Below, one piece after another: positions 18,148 to 27,552 of a stretch of 64,000 bases of DNA; within the stretch, counting starts at the first letter, position 1, and the number at the start of each line of letters is the position of its first letter. The translations under genes and the position numbers were made by a program. This DNA is from Parapedobacter pyrenivorans. Its GTDB lineage: Bacteria > Bacteroidota > Bacteroidia > Sphingobacteriales > Sphingobacteriaceae. The stretch covers positions 2,282,718-2,346,717 of the forward strand of contig NZ_BMER01000001.1 in the NCBI RefSeq assembly GCF_014636865.1. The letters are read 5' to 3'. Under the pieces are notes generated by a model. The model saw nothing but the letters and a program-made list of their open reading frames with translations, did not search any database and was not told the origin of the DNA.

Positions 18148-18345
18148 ATGTTAGATTCAGTGTTGTTATTTCTCGGTGCGCAAGAGATTATTCTGATTGT
18201 TTTGGCGCTTCTTTTGTTGTTTGGCGGCCGGAAAATCCCCGAATTGATGCGCGGTATGGGGCGTGGCATCAGGGAATTCAAAGAGGGTCAGAAAGAGAAT
18301 CCCAAGGAAAGCCCGAAGGAAGAATTAGAAGAGAACAAACAATAG
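18148..18345 (+). CDS. tatA: Twin-arginine translocase TatA/E family subunit
   Basis: A 65-residue protein: a membrane helix (about 8-24, EIILIVLALLLLFGG), the conserved FGG-RKIPELMRGMGRGIREFKEG amphipathic helix, and a charged tail rich in Glu and Lys. It forms the pore-lining oligomer of the Tat export system for folded proteins. No tatC is in the window. It has its own promoter. Confidence 0.95.
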   Translation: MLDSVLLFLGAQEIILIVLALLLLFGGRKIPELMRGMGRGIREFKEGQKENPKESPKEELEENKQ

Positions 18346-18582
18346 ACTTAGTTAGATAGTGGATAGAACTTTATGCCAAATCAATTACCATTTGGTATGA
18401 GTTCTATTATGTTGTGCGTAAATCACACCTTTTTGTTTGCATACTATGCAATAATAATCTGATAGCTACGTTATTCAACGTAGGATAGACTTAACCACAA
18501 TAAATTTAATCGATTACACTAGCAAGCTAAGGTTATAGCTGTTAGGTAGGTTTATGGCAAATACATACCGACTAACGAAAAC

Positions 18583-20043
18583 ATGGTGTTAAAGAAAGTT
18601 TCGGCGATAGCCGTGAGTAGTATGTTGTGTGCCCAATTGGCGCTTTCGAAAACTACGCCCAGTGATTCGCTTTTGGATACCTTAACCAGCGAAAACAGCA
18701 TCGCAAATCATATCGATATACAGCTTGAGTTGATTGCAGATAGTATTGATTTTGTATACCTAGAAGAAGAACTTGGCAATTCTCCGATTTTTGAATTTGT
18801 GCCAGAGACTGTTGAAGGACGGTTAGTATACCTGCAAAAGACCGTCCCGCTTACCTACAATGCCCAAGTACAATCCTATATTGATGTATACAGTACGGAT
18901 CGTTATAAAAAACACCTTTCGCGTATGATGGGGTTGGGGCAATATTACTTCCCGATTTATGAGCGTGTATTTGCGGAGCAGGGGATTCCAGACGAAATCA
19001 AATACCTATCTATTGTAGAATCTGCACTGAATCCTCACGCGGTATCTAGGGTAGGGGCGACAGGCTTGTGGCAATTTATGTTTGCGACGGCCCGGATGTA
19101 TGATTTAGCTATCGATAATTATATCGATGAACGCAAGGATCCTGTGGCGGCAAGTTATGCCGCTGCCGCCTATTTAATGGATGCTTATAATGATTTTGGT
19201 GACTGGTTATTGGCCATAGCTTCTTACAATTGTGGTAAGGGAAACATATTGCGGGCTATTCAGCGATCTGGGCTAAGTAGTCCGGATTATTGGGCGATTA
19301 GCCCTTATCTGCCGCGCGAGACCCGCAACTATGTGCCCGCTTTTATCGCTGTCACTTATATGTTGGGTTATCATGAAGAGCATGGAATAATGCCTGCGGA
19401 TTCAGGAATATTGACGGAAACCGAAACAGTGTCCGTTCAAAAATTCGTGCCGTTAAGTGGTGTTGCCAAAGCGCTTGAAGTCGAAGAAGAGTTGATCAAA
19501 TCGCTAAATCCAGCGTACAAAAGAGGTGTCGTTAATGGTAGCCCGGAGTTCCCGAAAAGGTTGGTACTGCCCGAAGCAGCCCCACGCACGTATCCAGCTT
19601 TGTATGCGGTGTTGAATACCTCTAATACGGCACCGTCAGTAGTCAACGCCGTAAATGGCGGAGATAATAATAATGCGACTGCTGCTCCCGCGTCAGCTCA
19701 CGTTACTACTCACCGCGTACGTAAGGGAGAAACATTAGGTATCATAGCTAAGCGGCATCAGGTTACGGTACAAGACCTGCGCGCTTGGAATGGCATCAAG
19801 AACAATACGATCGTTCCTGGCCAGCGCCTTCGAGTCTTTAGTCCGAGTGATAACGCCAATTCAAGCAGGCCGTCCCAAACGATATCGGACTCCTATATTA
19901 CCTATCGAGTAAAAAAAGGAGATACATTGTCGGGCATTGCAAAACGCCATCGTAGTGCAAGTGTATCAGCAATTAAATCGGATAACGGATTGAATAATAG
20001 TAGTATTAAGCCGGGTATGATGCTGAAAATCAAGGTGAACTGA
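18583..20043 (+). CDS. MltD-like membrane-bound lytic transglycosylase with two LysM domains
   Basis: A 486-residue exported enzyme that cuts the MurNAc-GlcNAc bond of peptidoglycan. After a signal peptide comes the SLT domain (about 125-250) with catalytic E147 in YLSIVESALNP, followed by GATGLWQFM and ASYNCGKGNI. Two C-terminal LysM modules (about 370-415 and 435-485), TYRVKKGDTLSGIAKRH being typical, bind glycan strands. The 237-base gap before it shows only a weak inverted repeat near 18373-18398. Confidence 0.93.
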   Translation: MVLKKVSAIAVSSMLCAQLALSKTTPSDSLLDTLTSENSIANHIDIQLELIADSIDFVYLEEELGNSPIFEFVPETVEGRLVYLQKTVPLTYNAQVQSYIDVYSTDRYKKHLSRMMGLGQYYFPIYERVFAEQGIPDEIKYLSIVESALNPHAVSRVGATGLWQFMFATARMYDLAIDNYIDERKDPVAASYAAAAYLMDAYNDFGDWLLAIASYNCGKGNILRAIQRSGLSSPDYWAISPYLPRETRNYVPAFIAVTYMLGYHEEHGIMPADSGILTETETVSVQKFVPLSGVAKALEVEEELIKSLNPAYKRGVVNGSPEFPKRLVLPEAAPRTYPALYAVLNTSNTAPSVVNAVNGGDNNNATAAPASAHVTTHRVRKGETLGIIAKRHQVTVQDLRAWNGIKNNTIVPGQRLRVFSPSDNANSSRPSQTISDSYITYRVKKGDTLSGIAKRHRSASVSAIKSDNGLNNSSIKPGMMLKIKVN

Positions 20044-20071
20044 GTTTAAAACAAAACCCTGTCCTATTATA

Positions 20072-20584
20072 CTACACCAGCCAAGCCGCGTCTTCGCCAC
20101 CATCACATTCGTGAAGGTTTACGGAAACATGTTCCTTCAGGATGGTTGAAAGTTTTAGCCCGGAGAAATCGCTGAAAATAGGGAACTTATGATGACTACG
20201 ATCTATCAATACAACGGAGCGCATCTTTTTAAGTGGTACATCGAAAAATACGCCCATGCCGTACGCCAGTGTACGTCCGCTATTCAATACGTCGTCTACT
20301 AATATCACTACTTTCCCTTTTGCCTGTTCGACAGGAATATCCGTTTTCGCATTTAGTATGCTGCTGGTTTTATCCAGCGTTACACGGATAAGCAGGATGT
20401 CGAGTACGGAGATTTTTTCCAGCAACGCCTTCAGTCGTTGCGCAAATACATAGCCCCGATCCGCGATTCCCACCAATACCAATGATGTCTCTTCGAAATT
20501 ATCTTCCACCAGTTGGTAAGCAATGCGAATGGTCTTTTTCTCGATTTGTTCCTGATTAAGGATTAAAACTTTTTTTGCAGACAT
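20072..20584 (-). CDS. Phosphoribosyltransferase (PyrR/HPRT-like)
   Basis: A 170-residue cytoplasmic type I phosphoribosyltransferase fold. The PRPP-binding loop is VVILVDDVLNSGRTLAYGM (about 90-108). The substrate-binding hood differs from standard PyrR or Hpt, so the base it uses is not clear. It converges on the MltD-like gene 28 bases away. Confidence 0.85.
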   Translation of the reverse strand: MSAKKVLILNQEQIEKKTIRIAYQLVEDNFEETSLVLVGIADRGYVFAQRLKALLEKISVLDILLIRVTLDKTSSILNAKTDIPVEQAKGKVVILVDDVLNSGRTLAYGMGVFFDVPLKKMRSVVLIDRSHHKFPIFSDFSGLKLSTILKEHVSVNLHECDGGEDAAWLV

Positions 20585-20737
20585 ACTTAATTCGTAGTGA
20601 ATCGGTTTGGTAAAAGTAAGAAATATTCATCAAGCCTTCAAGTGCAAATGAATACCCATTCGGCAAAAAAAAAAACGCGCATTCGATTTACGTAGCACGG
20701 ATTTGAAAATGCAGTTTGCAGGTACTTTTTTCCCGAC

Positions 20738-21340
20738 TCAATTTATCGGCGGTGCCGGGGTTGAACTTAGATGGCCTTCTTCATCCTCGGATGCATTTTG
20801 GGTAGCTGCTGTAAGCATCCTGCCGCCATTATAATAGTAACGTTTCCAGTAAGCTTCATTCAAATCGCTTATCATCACTCCGCGACTCGACGACGCATGG
20901 GCAAATTTATCATCGCCAATATAGACGCCTACGTGAGTGATATTACGGCTTCTTATTTTGAAAAAAACCAAATCCCCGGGTTTCAGCTCATCCTTCCGGA
21001 TAGGATCCACCTGTGTGTAGATATTACGGCTATTGTGGCCAAGCGTGGTGTTGAAGACATTTTGGTAAACCTCGTAAGCAAATTTAGAACAGTCAACACC
21101 TTTCTTTGTCTTCCCGCCCAAGCGATAAGGAGTGCCAATCCATTCATAAACGAACTGATACAGCTTCGTGTTAGTGGATGCGGATACGGCAACACCCATT
21201 ATTTGCGAGAAGTAATCTTTGGCTAGATTATCCGGGTCTGACGGACTTGAGGCGGGTTGGTCGGTTGATGAAGTCTGAGCTTGCGATATGGCAAATAGGC
21301 AGGCAAATAGCATACAAGCTATTGATGTTTTTTTCTTCAT
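20738..21340 (-). CDS. NlpC/P60 family cell-wall peptidase
   Basis: A 200-residue exported cysteine peptidase acting on peptidoglycan stem peptides. Signal peptide (about 1-21, ending SQAQ), then an NlpC/P60 domain with C84 in GVDCSKFAYE, H136 in ITHVGVYIGDDKFAHAS and a further polar residue at the third site (H148 region). It ends in a Pro/Ser-rich tail (SSTPAPPIN). It is a stand-alone gene on the minus strand. Confidence 0.93.
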   Translation of the reverse strand: MKKKTSIACMLFACLFAISQAQTSSTDQPASSPSDPDNLAKDYFSQIMGVAVSASTNTKLYQFVYEWIGTPYRLGGKTKKGVDCSKFAYEVYQNVFNTTLGHNSRNIYTQVDPIRKDELKPGDLVFFKIRSRNITHVGVYIGDDKFAHASSSRGVMISDLNEAYWKRYYYNGGRMLTAATQNASEDEEGHLSSTPAPPIN

Positions 21341-21543
21341 TAAATTGCCTTTAAATAAAACATGCAGACGTTGATTGTTATCGGCATATCATGTTTTACG
21401 ACCGATAGCTGGCAAAGCTATGTTAAAAAATCCATTAGTGCAAGTTAAAAAATGCAAGAAAGTTAATTTTGTTTTGAAAAACTCAAAAAGTATAGTAATC
21501 GCAAAAATGGGACTTTTTTCTTGCTAATTTCAAAATAAACCCT

Positions 21544-21551
21544 TTCCTTTG
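21544..21551 (+). promoter_or_regulatory. Probable -7 promoter box of the thr operon
   Basis: Reads TTCCTTTG, one base off TAnnTTTG, about 20 bases before the leader GTG at 21572. It mirrors the position of the box in front of the his leader. Confidence 0.35.
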
Positions 21552-21571
21552 TCGCGGAAATATCAATAGAA

Positions 21572-21634
21572 GTGAGTAAATATACGACGACTACAACAAT
21601 TATTACCACCGGGGATAAAGCACGGAGGAAGTAA
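21572..21634 (+). CDS. thrL: Threonine operon leader peptide
   Basis: A 20-codon open frame from GTG 21572 to TAA 21634, reading MSKYTTTTTIITTGDKARRK: seven Thr and two Ile codons in the first 13. It sits 102 bases upstream of thrA and directly before a rho-independent terminator. Threonine- and isoleucine-rich leaders control thr operons of enterobacteria by attenuation (thrL); this one is in a Bacteroidota genome and of different sequence. The start is inferred; no ATG is near. Confidence 0.85.
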   Translation: MSKYTTTTTIITTGDKARRK

Positions 21635-21698
21635 TTTATGTTGTAGTCATCACGATAAAACCATAAAGCGCCTTCCTCGAATACAGGGAGGCGTTTTT
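21589..21698 (+). promoter_or_regulatory. Transcription attenuator of the thr operon
   Basis: Alternative helices are visible. Helix 1 pairs the Thr codons 21589-21598 with 21639-21648 (10 bp, GACTACAACA/TGTTGTAGTC). The antiterminator pairs 21625-21631 with 21672-21678 (GAGGAAG/CTTCCTC). The terminator pairs 21669-21676 with 21686-21693. When the ribosome stalls at Thr codons, helix 1 cannot form and segment 21625-21631 is free to take the 5' arm of the terminator; when it reads to the stop codon it covers 21625-21631 and the terminator forms. Confidence 0.8.
21669..21698 (+). terminator. Attenuator terminator of the thr operon
   Basis: Arms CGCCTTCC and GGGAGGCG (one G-U pair) around a 9-base loop, followed by five T. 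It lies between the leader stop and thrA. Confidence 0.85.
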
Positions 21699-21735
21699 GG
21701 TTTCATAGGATTTGAATTGAAGCTAATTTAGACAA

Positions 21736-24183
21736 ATGAAGATACTCAAATTTGGCGGTACATCCGTAGGTTCTGTCGATAGCATCCGCGCGGTGCTTGA
21801 AATCGTGCGAAAATCCCAAGATTCCGGTGAGCAACCGGTCATTGTTTTATCTGCTATGGCGGGTATAACTAATTTGCTTACTCGACTTGCGGCAGATGCC
21901 GCCGAAGGAAGAGACTTTACAGGGGGCATGGAAGAGATCGAAGCGCGCCATTTTTCGGTCGTGAAGCAACTGATGGCAATAAAGTATCAAAATCCGGTGT
22001 TCACCAGACTGAAAATTTACCTTAATGAACTGGATGATCTTTTGCAGGGTGTTTTTAACCTCCGTGAATTGAGCGCGCAAAGTAGAGATTTGATACTGAG
22101 CTACGGCGAGCGGTGCTCGACCTTTTTGGTTAGCAAAATCGCTGAGCAGTATTTTCCCAACGTGTTATTTGTGGATGCCACACAGCTCATTCAGACAGAT
22201 AGCCACTTTGGGAGCGCGCACGTTTATCAGGCACTTTCTGAACAGCGTATCTGGACATACGTAGCCGAAAACCCAGCAAAGTTGTTGTTTGTTACCGGAT
22301 TCATCGCCGCCAACGAGAAGGGGAGGGTGACCACATTGGGTAGAGGAGGGAGCGATTACACGGCGGCGCTCATAGGCGCGGCGGTGGGCGCTGATGCTAT
22401 CGAAATATGGACCGATGTGGATGGGATGCTTACTGCCGATCCACGTATTGTCAAGAAAGCATTTTCGCTACCTGTGCTCTCTTATACCGAAGCAATGGAA
22501 CTTTCTTATTTTGGAGCTAAGGTCATCTACCCGCCCACGATGATTCCTGCCTTTCTGAAGAAGATTCCCATTGTCATCCGCAACACATTCAATCCTGAGT
22601 TTTCAGGTACAATGATTCAATACGATAGCGGCGGGACAACATTTCCCATAAAAGGTATATCTTCCATTTCGGAAATCAGTGTCATCAATCTTGTTGGTGG
22701 CGGCATGATAGGCCGGGCTGGTTTCAGCGGCCGGCTATTTACCTTATTGGCAAGGGAACAAATCAACGTGGTATTGATCACCCAATCATCATCCGAGCAC
22801 AGCATCACGTTTGCCGTGCATCCCACCGAAGCGTCAAGGGCGAAGGCGTTAATCGAAAGCGAATTCGAACTGGAGTTACACGCTAATAAATTAGTACAAC
22901 CGGAAATCGAGGAGAATCTATCCGTGCTGGCTATTGTGGGAGAAAACATGAAACAGACACCAGGCATATCTGGTAAATTATTTCATTCACTGGGCAGAAA
23001 CGGCATTAATGTGCGTGCAATTGCACAAGGCTCTTCGGAATATAATATTTCGGTGATTATTTCCCAATCGGACCTCTCTAAAGCCTTGAATGCCGTGCAC
23101 GATGCCTTTTTTGCTCAACTGAATAAAACGCTGCATGTCTTCAACGTAGGTACGGGCAACATTGGTTCCACGTTGTTTCGGCAGATTCGGGAACAACACG
23201 GTTTCCTATTGGATCATAATGACATTGAAATTAAAATTGTTGGAATTGGCAATTCGCGCAAGATGTTGTTTAATAGCGATGGCATCGCATTGGGAGATTG
23301 GAAAGAACAACTGCAACAGTCGGGCGAGGAAGCCGATTTGGCATCGTTTGTATCGCGGATGAAGTTGATGAACCTGCCTAATTGTGTATTTGTTGATAAT
23401 ACCGCAAGCGAGCACCCTATTCGCTATTATGAAGAAATATTTCAATCCAACATATCTGTTGTCACCTGTAACAAAATTGCTAATTCGGGCCGTTTCAATC
23501 AATACAAAACATTAAAGGAGACCGCTCGCAAGCATGGTGTCGACTTTTTCTACGAAACGAATGTGGGTGCGGGCTTACCCATCGTGCGTGTGCTTCGCGA
23601 CCTGATGTTGAGTGGTGATCGGATAATCCGTATCGAAGCGATCCTTTCAGGTACGATTTCTTATATTTTTAATAATTTCGTAGGTGCTGCATCATTCTAT
23701 GATGTCGTCAAGTCCGCCCAACAATTAGGATATACCGAACCGGATCCCCGGGACGACCTGAAAGGCACCGATTTTATGCGTAAGATGTTGATACTGGCTA
23801 GAGACGCGGGCTATGCACTTGAGCCTGAAAATGTGCAATTGGACGCTATATTGCCTGATGCATGCGTTCAGGCAACGTCTGTAGATGATTTCTACCGCGA
23901 ACTTCAAGCAGCAGACGATTATTTCAACGCCTTGAAAGCCAAGGCGCAACAGGAGAATAAAGTGCTCCGATATGTGGGCAAATTGGAAGCGGGGCAAGTA
24001 AACATCGCTTTGGAAATGGTGGGTAATGACCACCCGTTTTTTGCGCTTTCGGGAAGCGACAATATCATCTCATTTACGACGGAAAGGTATAGTGAACGTC
24101 CACTAGTTGTAAAAGGCCCCGGAGCTGGTGCTGAGGTGACGGCAGCCGGTGTTTTTGCCGATTTGGTTAATGTTGGTGCTTAA
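21736..24183 (+). CDS. thrA: Bifunctional aspartokinase / homoserine dehydrogenase
   Basis: An 815-residue fused enzyme catalysing the first and third steps from aspartate to threonine. The kinase domain begins KFGGTSVG and has ELSYFGAKVIYPPT. It is followed by two ACT domains (about 315-460), the site of threonine feedback. The dehydrogenase (about 470-815) has the NAD(P) fingerprint NVGTGNIGSTLF, VVTCNKIANS and ILSGTISYIFN. It is the first gene of thrA-thrB-thrC, under the attenuator upstream. Confidence 0.98.
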   Translation: MKILKFGGTSVGSVDSIRAVLEIVRKSQDSGEQPVIVLSAMAGITNLLTRLAADAAEGRDFTGGMEEIEARHFSVVKQLMAIKYQNPVFTRLKIYLNELDDLLQGVFNLRELSAQSRDLILSYGERCSTFLVSKIAEQYFPNVLFVDATQLIQTDSHFGSAHVYQALSEQRIWTYVAENPAKLLFVTGFIAANEKGRVTTLGRGGSDYTAALIGAAVGADAIEIWTDVDGMLTADPRIVKKAFSLPVLSYTEAMELSYFGAKVIYPPTMIPAFLKKIPIVIRNTFNPEFSGTMIQYDSGGTTFPIKGISSISEISVINLVGGGMIGRAGFSGRLFTLLAREQINVVLITQSSSEHSITFAVHPTEASRAKALIESEFELELHANKLVQPEIEENLSVLAIVGENMKQTPGISGKLFHSLGRNGINVRAIAQGSSEYNISVIISQSDLSKALNAVHDAFFAQLNKTLHVFNVGTGNIGSTLFRQIREQHGFLLDHNDIEIKIVGIGNSRKMLFNSDGIALGDWKEQLQQSGEEADLASFVSRMKLMNLPNCVFVDNTASEHPIRYYEEIFQSNISVVTCNKIANSGRFNQYKTLKETARKHGVDFFYETNVGAGLPIVRVLRDLMLSGDRIIRIEAILSGTISYIFNNFVGAASFYDVVKSAQQLGYTEPDPRDDLKGTDFMRKMLILARDAGYALEPENVQLDAILPDACVQATSVDDFYRELQAADDYFNALKAKAQQENKVLRYVGKLEAGQVNIALEMVGNDHPFFALSGSDNIISFTTERYSERPLVVKGPGAGAEVTAAGVFADLVNVGA

Positions 24184-24201
24184 TGCTTAAATAGCTATTC
24201 T

Positions 24202-25158
24202 ATGGAAAAAGATTGTGTACATGTATTTGCGCCCGCTACTGTCGCCAATATGGTTTGTGGATTCGATGTATTGGGATTTGCGCTCGACGAGCCGGGCGAT
24301 GAGGTATTCATCCGAAAGGTGGATAGGCCGGGGGTTCATTTGGTGAATGTGAGCGGCGATAATGGGAGGTTACCCCGCGAGGCTTCAAAAAATACAGTAA
24401 GTGCAAGTGTAATGTCTTTTCTTAATCATATTGGGCAAGCAGACATCGGTGTAGAAATAGCGTTGCATAAGCAAATGCCCATTGGTAGCGGCTTAGGTTC
24501 AAGCGCAGCAAGTACCGTGGCTGGTTTGTTTGCCGTCAATACGTTATTGGGTAATCCACTTTCGCGGCGCGAACTATTGCCGTTTGCCATTCAAGGCGAA
24601 GAGTTGGCGTGTGGGCATGGTCATGCCGATAACGTGGCTCCGGCATTGTTGGGGGGCATCACGTTGATCAGAGGTTACGATCCGCTCGATGTCGTGGCAA
24701 TACCTGTCCCACAGTCGTTATATGCCTCCGTGGTATTCCCACATGTAGACGTGCCTACACGTGATGCGCGGCAGATGATCCGCTCGAAAGTTGCCCTCAA
24801 GGATGCCGTTACCCAATGGGGCAACATCGCTGGCTTAGTGGCTGGGCTTTTTAGCAGTGATTACGAACTTATCGGACGTAGCATGCACGATGTGCTTATT
24901 GAACCTACACGTGCGATTCTTATACCTGAATTCCGCGAGATGCGCCGTATCGCCATCGATTCCGGAGCACTTGGCTTTGGTATTTCGGGATCGGGGCCAT
25001 CAGTTTTCGCCTTCTCAACAAGTCAGGAAACGGCCAGGAAAATTACATCGGTGATTCAAGCGCAGCTAACACAGCAAGGCATCGACAGCAATGGATATGT
25101 TTCCGGTATAAATGCGGGCGGTCCGCATGTGATAAAAAATAGCGATACAAACGACTAA
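24202..25158 (+). CDS. thrB: Homoserine kinase
   Basis: A 318-residue GHMP kinase that phosphorylates homoserine. The ATP-binding loop is PIGSGLGSSAASTVAG (about 93-108), and the C-terminal GISGSGPSVFAF motif is present. It starts 18 bases after thrA and ends nine bases before thrC. Confidence 0.97.
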   Translation: MEKDCVHVFAPATVANMVCGFDVLGFALDEPGDEVFIRKVDRPGVHLVNVSGDNGRLPREASKNTVSASVMSFLNHIGQADIGVEIALHKQMPIGSGLGSSAASTVAGLFAVNTLLGNPLSRRELLPFAIQGEELACGHGHADNVAPALLGGITLIRGYDPLDVVAIPVPQSLYASVVFPHVDVPTRDARQMIRSKVALKDAVTQWGNIAGLVAGLFSSDYELIGRSMHDVLIEPTRAILIPEFREMRRIAIDSGALGFGISGSGPSVFAFSTSQETARKITSVIQAQLTQQGIDSNGYVSGINAGGPHVIKNSDTND

Positions 25159-25167
25159 TTATAAGCA

Positions 25168-26475
25168 ATGCAATTATATAGTACAAGCAATAAGGATCTA
25201 CGTGTATCTTTTAGACAGGCTGTTTTCAATAGTTTGCCTGCAGACAAAGGGTTATATATGCCGGTTACAATCCCCGTGTTGGACACTTACTTCATTCAGC
25301 ATCTACAGCAGTATACCTTGCAGGAGATTGCGTTTAAAATAGCATCGGCACTGATCGGTGACGATGTGCCGGAAGATGATTTGCGCAAGATCGTCAATGG
25401 AGCGATAGACTTCGAAGCGCCCGTCCGCCCGTTGGATAGCGGAACAGCAGTATTGGAGCTATTTCATGGACCTTCTTTAGCTTTCAAGGATTTTGGCGCC
25501 CGCTTCATGAGCAGGATCATGGCCTTTCTATCTCAAGACGACGACCGTGTACTGGACGTGTTGGTGGCTACGTCGGGGGATACCGGTGGTGCGGTAGCAT
25601 TGGGCTTTTTGGGTGTGCCGGGTACAAGGGTAACGATACTCTATCCTAAGGGTAAAGTAAGCCCCGTTCAGGAAATGCAATTGACCACCAACGGTCATAA
25701 CATACGGGCTGTCGAGGTGGACGGTACATTTGATGATTGCCAGGCATTGGTTAAAGAAGCATTTAATGATCAAGAGCTGAAATCGATATTTCGGCTTACG
25801 TCAGCAAACTCAATCAATATAGCTCGTCTCATTCCTCAAACATTTTATTATTTCTATGCGTATGCGCAATTGCAGGCGCAGGGCATTAGAGAGGTGGTCT
25901 TTTCCGTGCCAAGTGGTAATTTTGGCAACATTGGGGCCGGCCTGCTGGCCTACAAAATGGGCCTGCCAGTGAAGCAGTTCATTGCAGCTACCAATGTCAA
26001 TGATACCGTGCCTCGTTTTCTCCAAAGTGGTCGTTATGAACCTCGACCGTCAGTACAGACCTTGGCTAACGCGATGGATGTGGGGAATCCAAGCAATTGG
26101 GTGCGTATCATGGATTTGTTCGATGGAAACGAGGAGATTTTGAAACAGGTCGTTTCATCCTACACAGTTACCGATGCCGAAACCCGGGAAGCAATCCGTA
26201 CATTATCGGACCAGTATGATTATACCGCATGTCCGCATACGGCCATTGCCTGGTTAGCTACAGCGAACTACCGGAAACAAAACCCCGGAGAATATGCGGC
26301 GGTTTTCCTCGCTACCGCTCATCCCTGCAAATTTCCTGAAGTATTTCCCCGGGATATCGCGGCGCGGATCGTTACGCCGCAACAGGTAAGCCTATTGGAA
26401 GGCCGTGAAAAACAGGTGACGGCTTTGGGAACGGATTTCGAAAGCTTTAAAAGCTATTTGTTGAGAAACCGATAA
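25168..26475 (+). CDS. thrC: Threonine synthase
   Basis: A 435-residue PLP enzyme that turns phosphohomoserine into threonine. The cofactor lysine is K107 in PSLAFKDFGARFM, the phosphate-binding loop is SGDTGGAVALGF, and the N-terminal extension marks the longer threonine synthase type. Last gene of the thr operon; it converges on the next gene, with one base between stop codons. Confidence 0.97.
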   Translation: MQLYSTSNKDLRVSFRQAVFNSLPADKGLYMPVTIPVLDTYFIQHLQQYTLQEIAFKIASALIGDDVPEDDLRKIVNGAIDFEAPVRPLDSGTAVLELFHGPSLAFKDFGARFMSRIMAFLSQDDDRVLDVLVATSGDTGGAVALGFLGVPGTRVTILYPKGKVSPVQEMQLTTNGHNIRAVEVDGTFDDCQALVKEAFNDQELKSIFRLTSANSINIARLIPQTFYYFYAYAQLQAQGIREVVFSVPSGNFGNIGAGLLAYKMGLPVKQFIAATNVNDTVPRFLQSGRYEPRPSVQTLANAMDVGNPSNWVRIMDLFDGNEEILKQVVSSYTVTDAETREAIRTLSDQYDYTACPHTAIAWLATANYRKQNPGEYAAVFLATAHPCKFPEVFPRDIAARIVTPQQVSLLEGREKQVTALGTDFESFKSYLLRNR

Positions 26476-26476
26476 T

Positions 26477-27139
26477 TTATTGCCATTCAAACTTCATCCA
26501 GGCATCTTCGTCACGCCCAAAGACGAAGTATTTGGGGTTGATAATTTCTGCCAGTATCTCCGCATCATCGGCAATGGTGGCGCCGGGTTGACGCAGGAAC
26601 CCGCTATGCCGAATGATATACACGTTACCGTTGCTTATCGCGGCGGTTTGCGACCAATCCGGTGTGGAAAGTGCATTAGGTAATTCATTTAACAATTGAG
26701 GGATGGGTTTGTCGTTGACAATAATTAATATGTCGGGATTCCCCACTTGGTTATCCCGTGTACCAGGCTGAATACGGCCTCCGGCAACTTGGACCATGTT
26801 TCCAAGATATTCATTATAAATCGTTTTCGCTGGTGATACATCATTCAAGAAAAGTACATTTGGCTTGTTTTCTTCCAAAATGAATTTCAGTTTATGGGAA
26901 ATGATGTTGATTCGCTCTTCAAGGTTTTCAACTAGTTGATTGGCTTTTTGCGACGCATTCAATGTGTTGCCTATTTCCTGGATCGCATTATACACGGTTT
27001 CAGGGGTGTTTGCGGATATTAAATCGGCATGTGTAGGAGACTGCTCGAACAAAGGGATGTATACTACATCGAGGTCCAGTGCGTCAAATATGCTGTGTAG
27101 AGACAGAAGTGGGCTTTGCATAGGGGCAAAGGTAAGCAA
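26477..27139 (-). CDS. Helical-backbone metal-receptor-like protein, N-terminally short
   Basis: A 220-residue protein like the C-terminal two thirds of BtuF/TroA-type substrate-binding proteins: the long connecting helix (LVENLEERINIISHKLKF), VLFLNDVSPAKTIYNEYLGNMVQVAGGR, PDILIIVND and YFVFGRDEDAWMK. The N-terminal part is missing: there is no signal peptide, and the first lobe begins in the middle (TFAPMQSPLLSLHSIFDAL), with an in-frame TAA just upstream. It is probably a truncated remnant rather than a working receptor. No ABC permease or ATPase lies nearby. Confidence 0.6.
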   Translation of the reverse strand: MLTFAPMQSPLLSLHSIFDALDLDVVYIPLFEQSPTHADLISANTPETVYNAIQEIGNTLNASQKANQLVENLEERINIISHKLKFILEENKPNVLFLNDVSPAKTIYNEYLGNMVQVAGGRIQPGTRDNQVGNPDILIIVNDKPIPQLLNELPNALSTPDWSQTAAISNGNVYIIRHSGFLRQPGATIADDAEILAEIINPKYFVFGRDEDAWMKFEWQ

Positions 27140-27148
27140 GTCGCCACA

Positions 27149-27334
27149 TTATCGCCAAAGCAATGCCTTAAAAACATTCATATCGGGCAGCGAGATGAAC
27201 GAGGCATTCACTTGGATGCGTTCCTGGATAACCCCGCTTTCGGCATGGCCTGCCACTAAAATCAAACCTACAAAAAAGGGAATGGTAAGTAATAAGAATG
27301 GTGAAATGTTGCCGATAAATTTTTTCATTTTCAT
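27149..27334 (-). CDS. Small membrane protein of unknown function
   Basis: About 61 residues from ATG 27334 (or 27328): a basic start, one membrane segment (about 9-28, FLLLTIPFFVGLILVAGH), then a polar tail (GVIQERIQVNASFISLPDMNVFKALLWR). It looks like a coding sequence by its regular hydrophobic pattern but I do not recognise the family. It is 9 bases upstream of the truncated metal-receptor gene on the same strand. Confidence 0.5.
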   Translation of the reverse strand: MKMKKFIGNISPFLLLTIPFFVGLILVAGHAESGVIQERIQVNASFISLPDMNVFKALLWR

Positions 27335-27539
27335 TATGTTTGCAAGGTTATACAATCACACCGATTCCAAATGCACAGTACAAAGAAACCGAATACCATT
27401 TTTTAATAAAAAAATTTTAGACCAACGGTGCGATTTTGTAGACCAACGAGATTTCGAGATTCGTCTGCCAAAAGAGAGGATTGGCCGATGGAAGCAGGTT
27501 GTTGGTCTATAAGCGTCGATGGTATTGAGGAGCTAATCC

Positions 27540-27547
27540 TATATTTG
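27540..27547 (+). promoter_or_regulatory. -7 promoter box of the LytS-like kinase gene
   Basis: Reads TATATTTG and ends only five bases before ATG 27553, which predicts a transcript with little or no leader. Confidence 0.55.
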
Positions 27548-27552
27548 TAATT

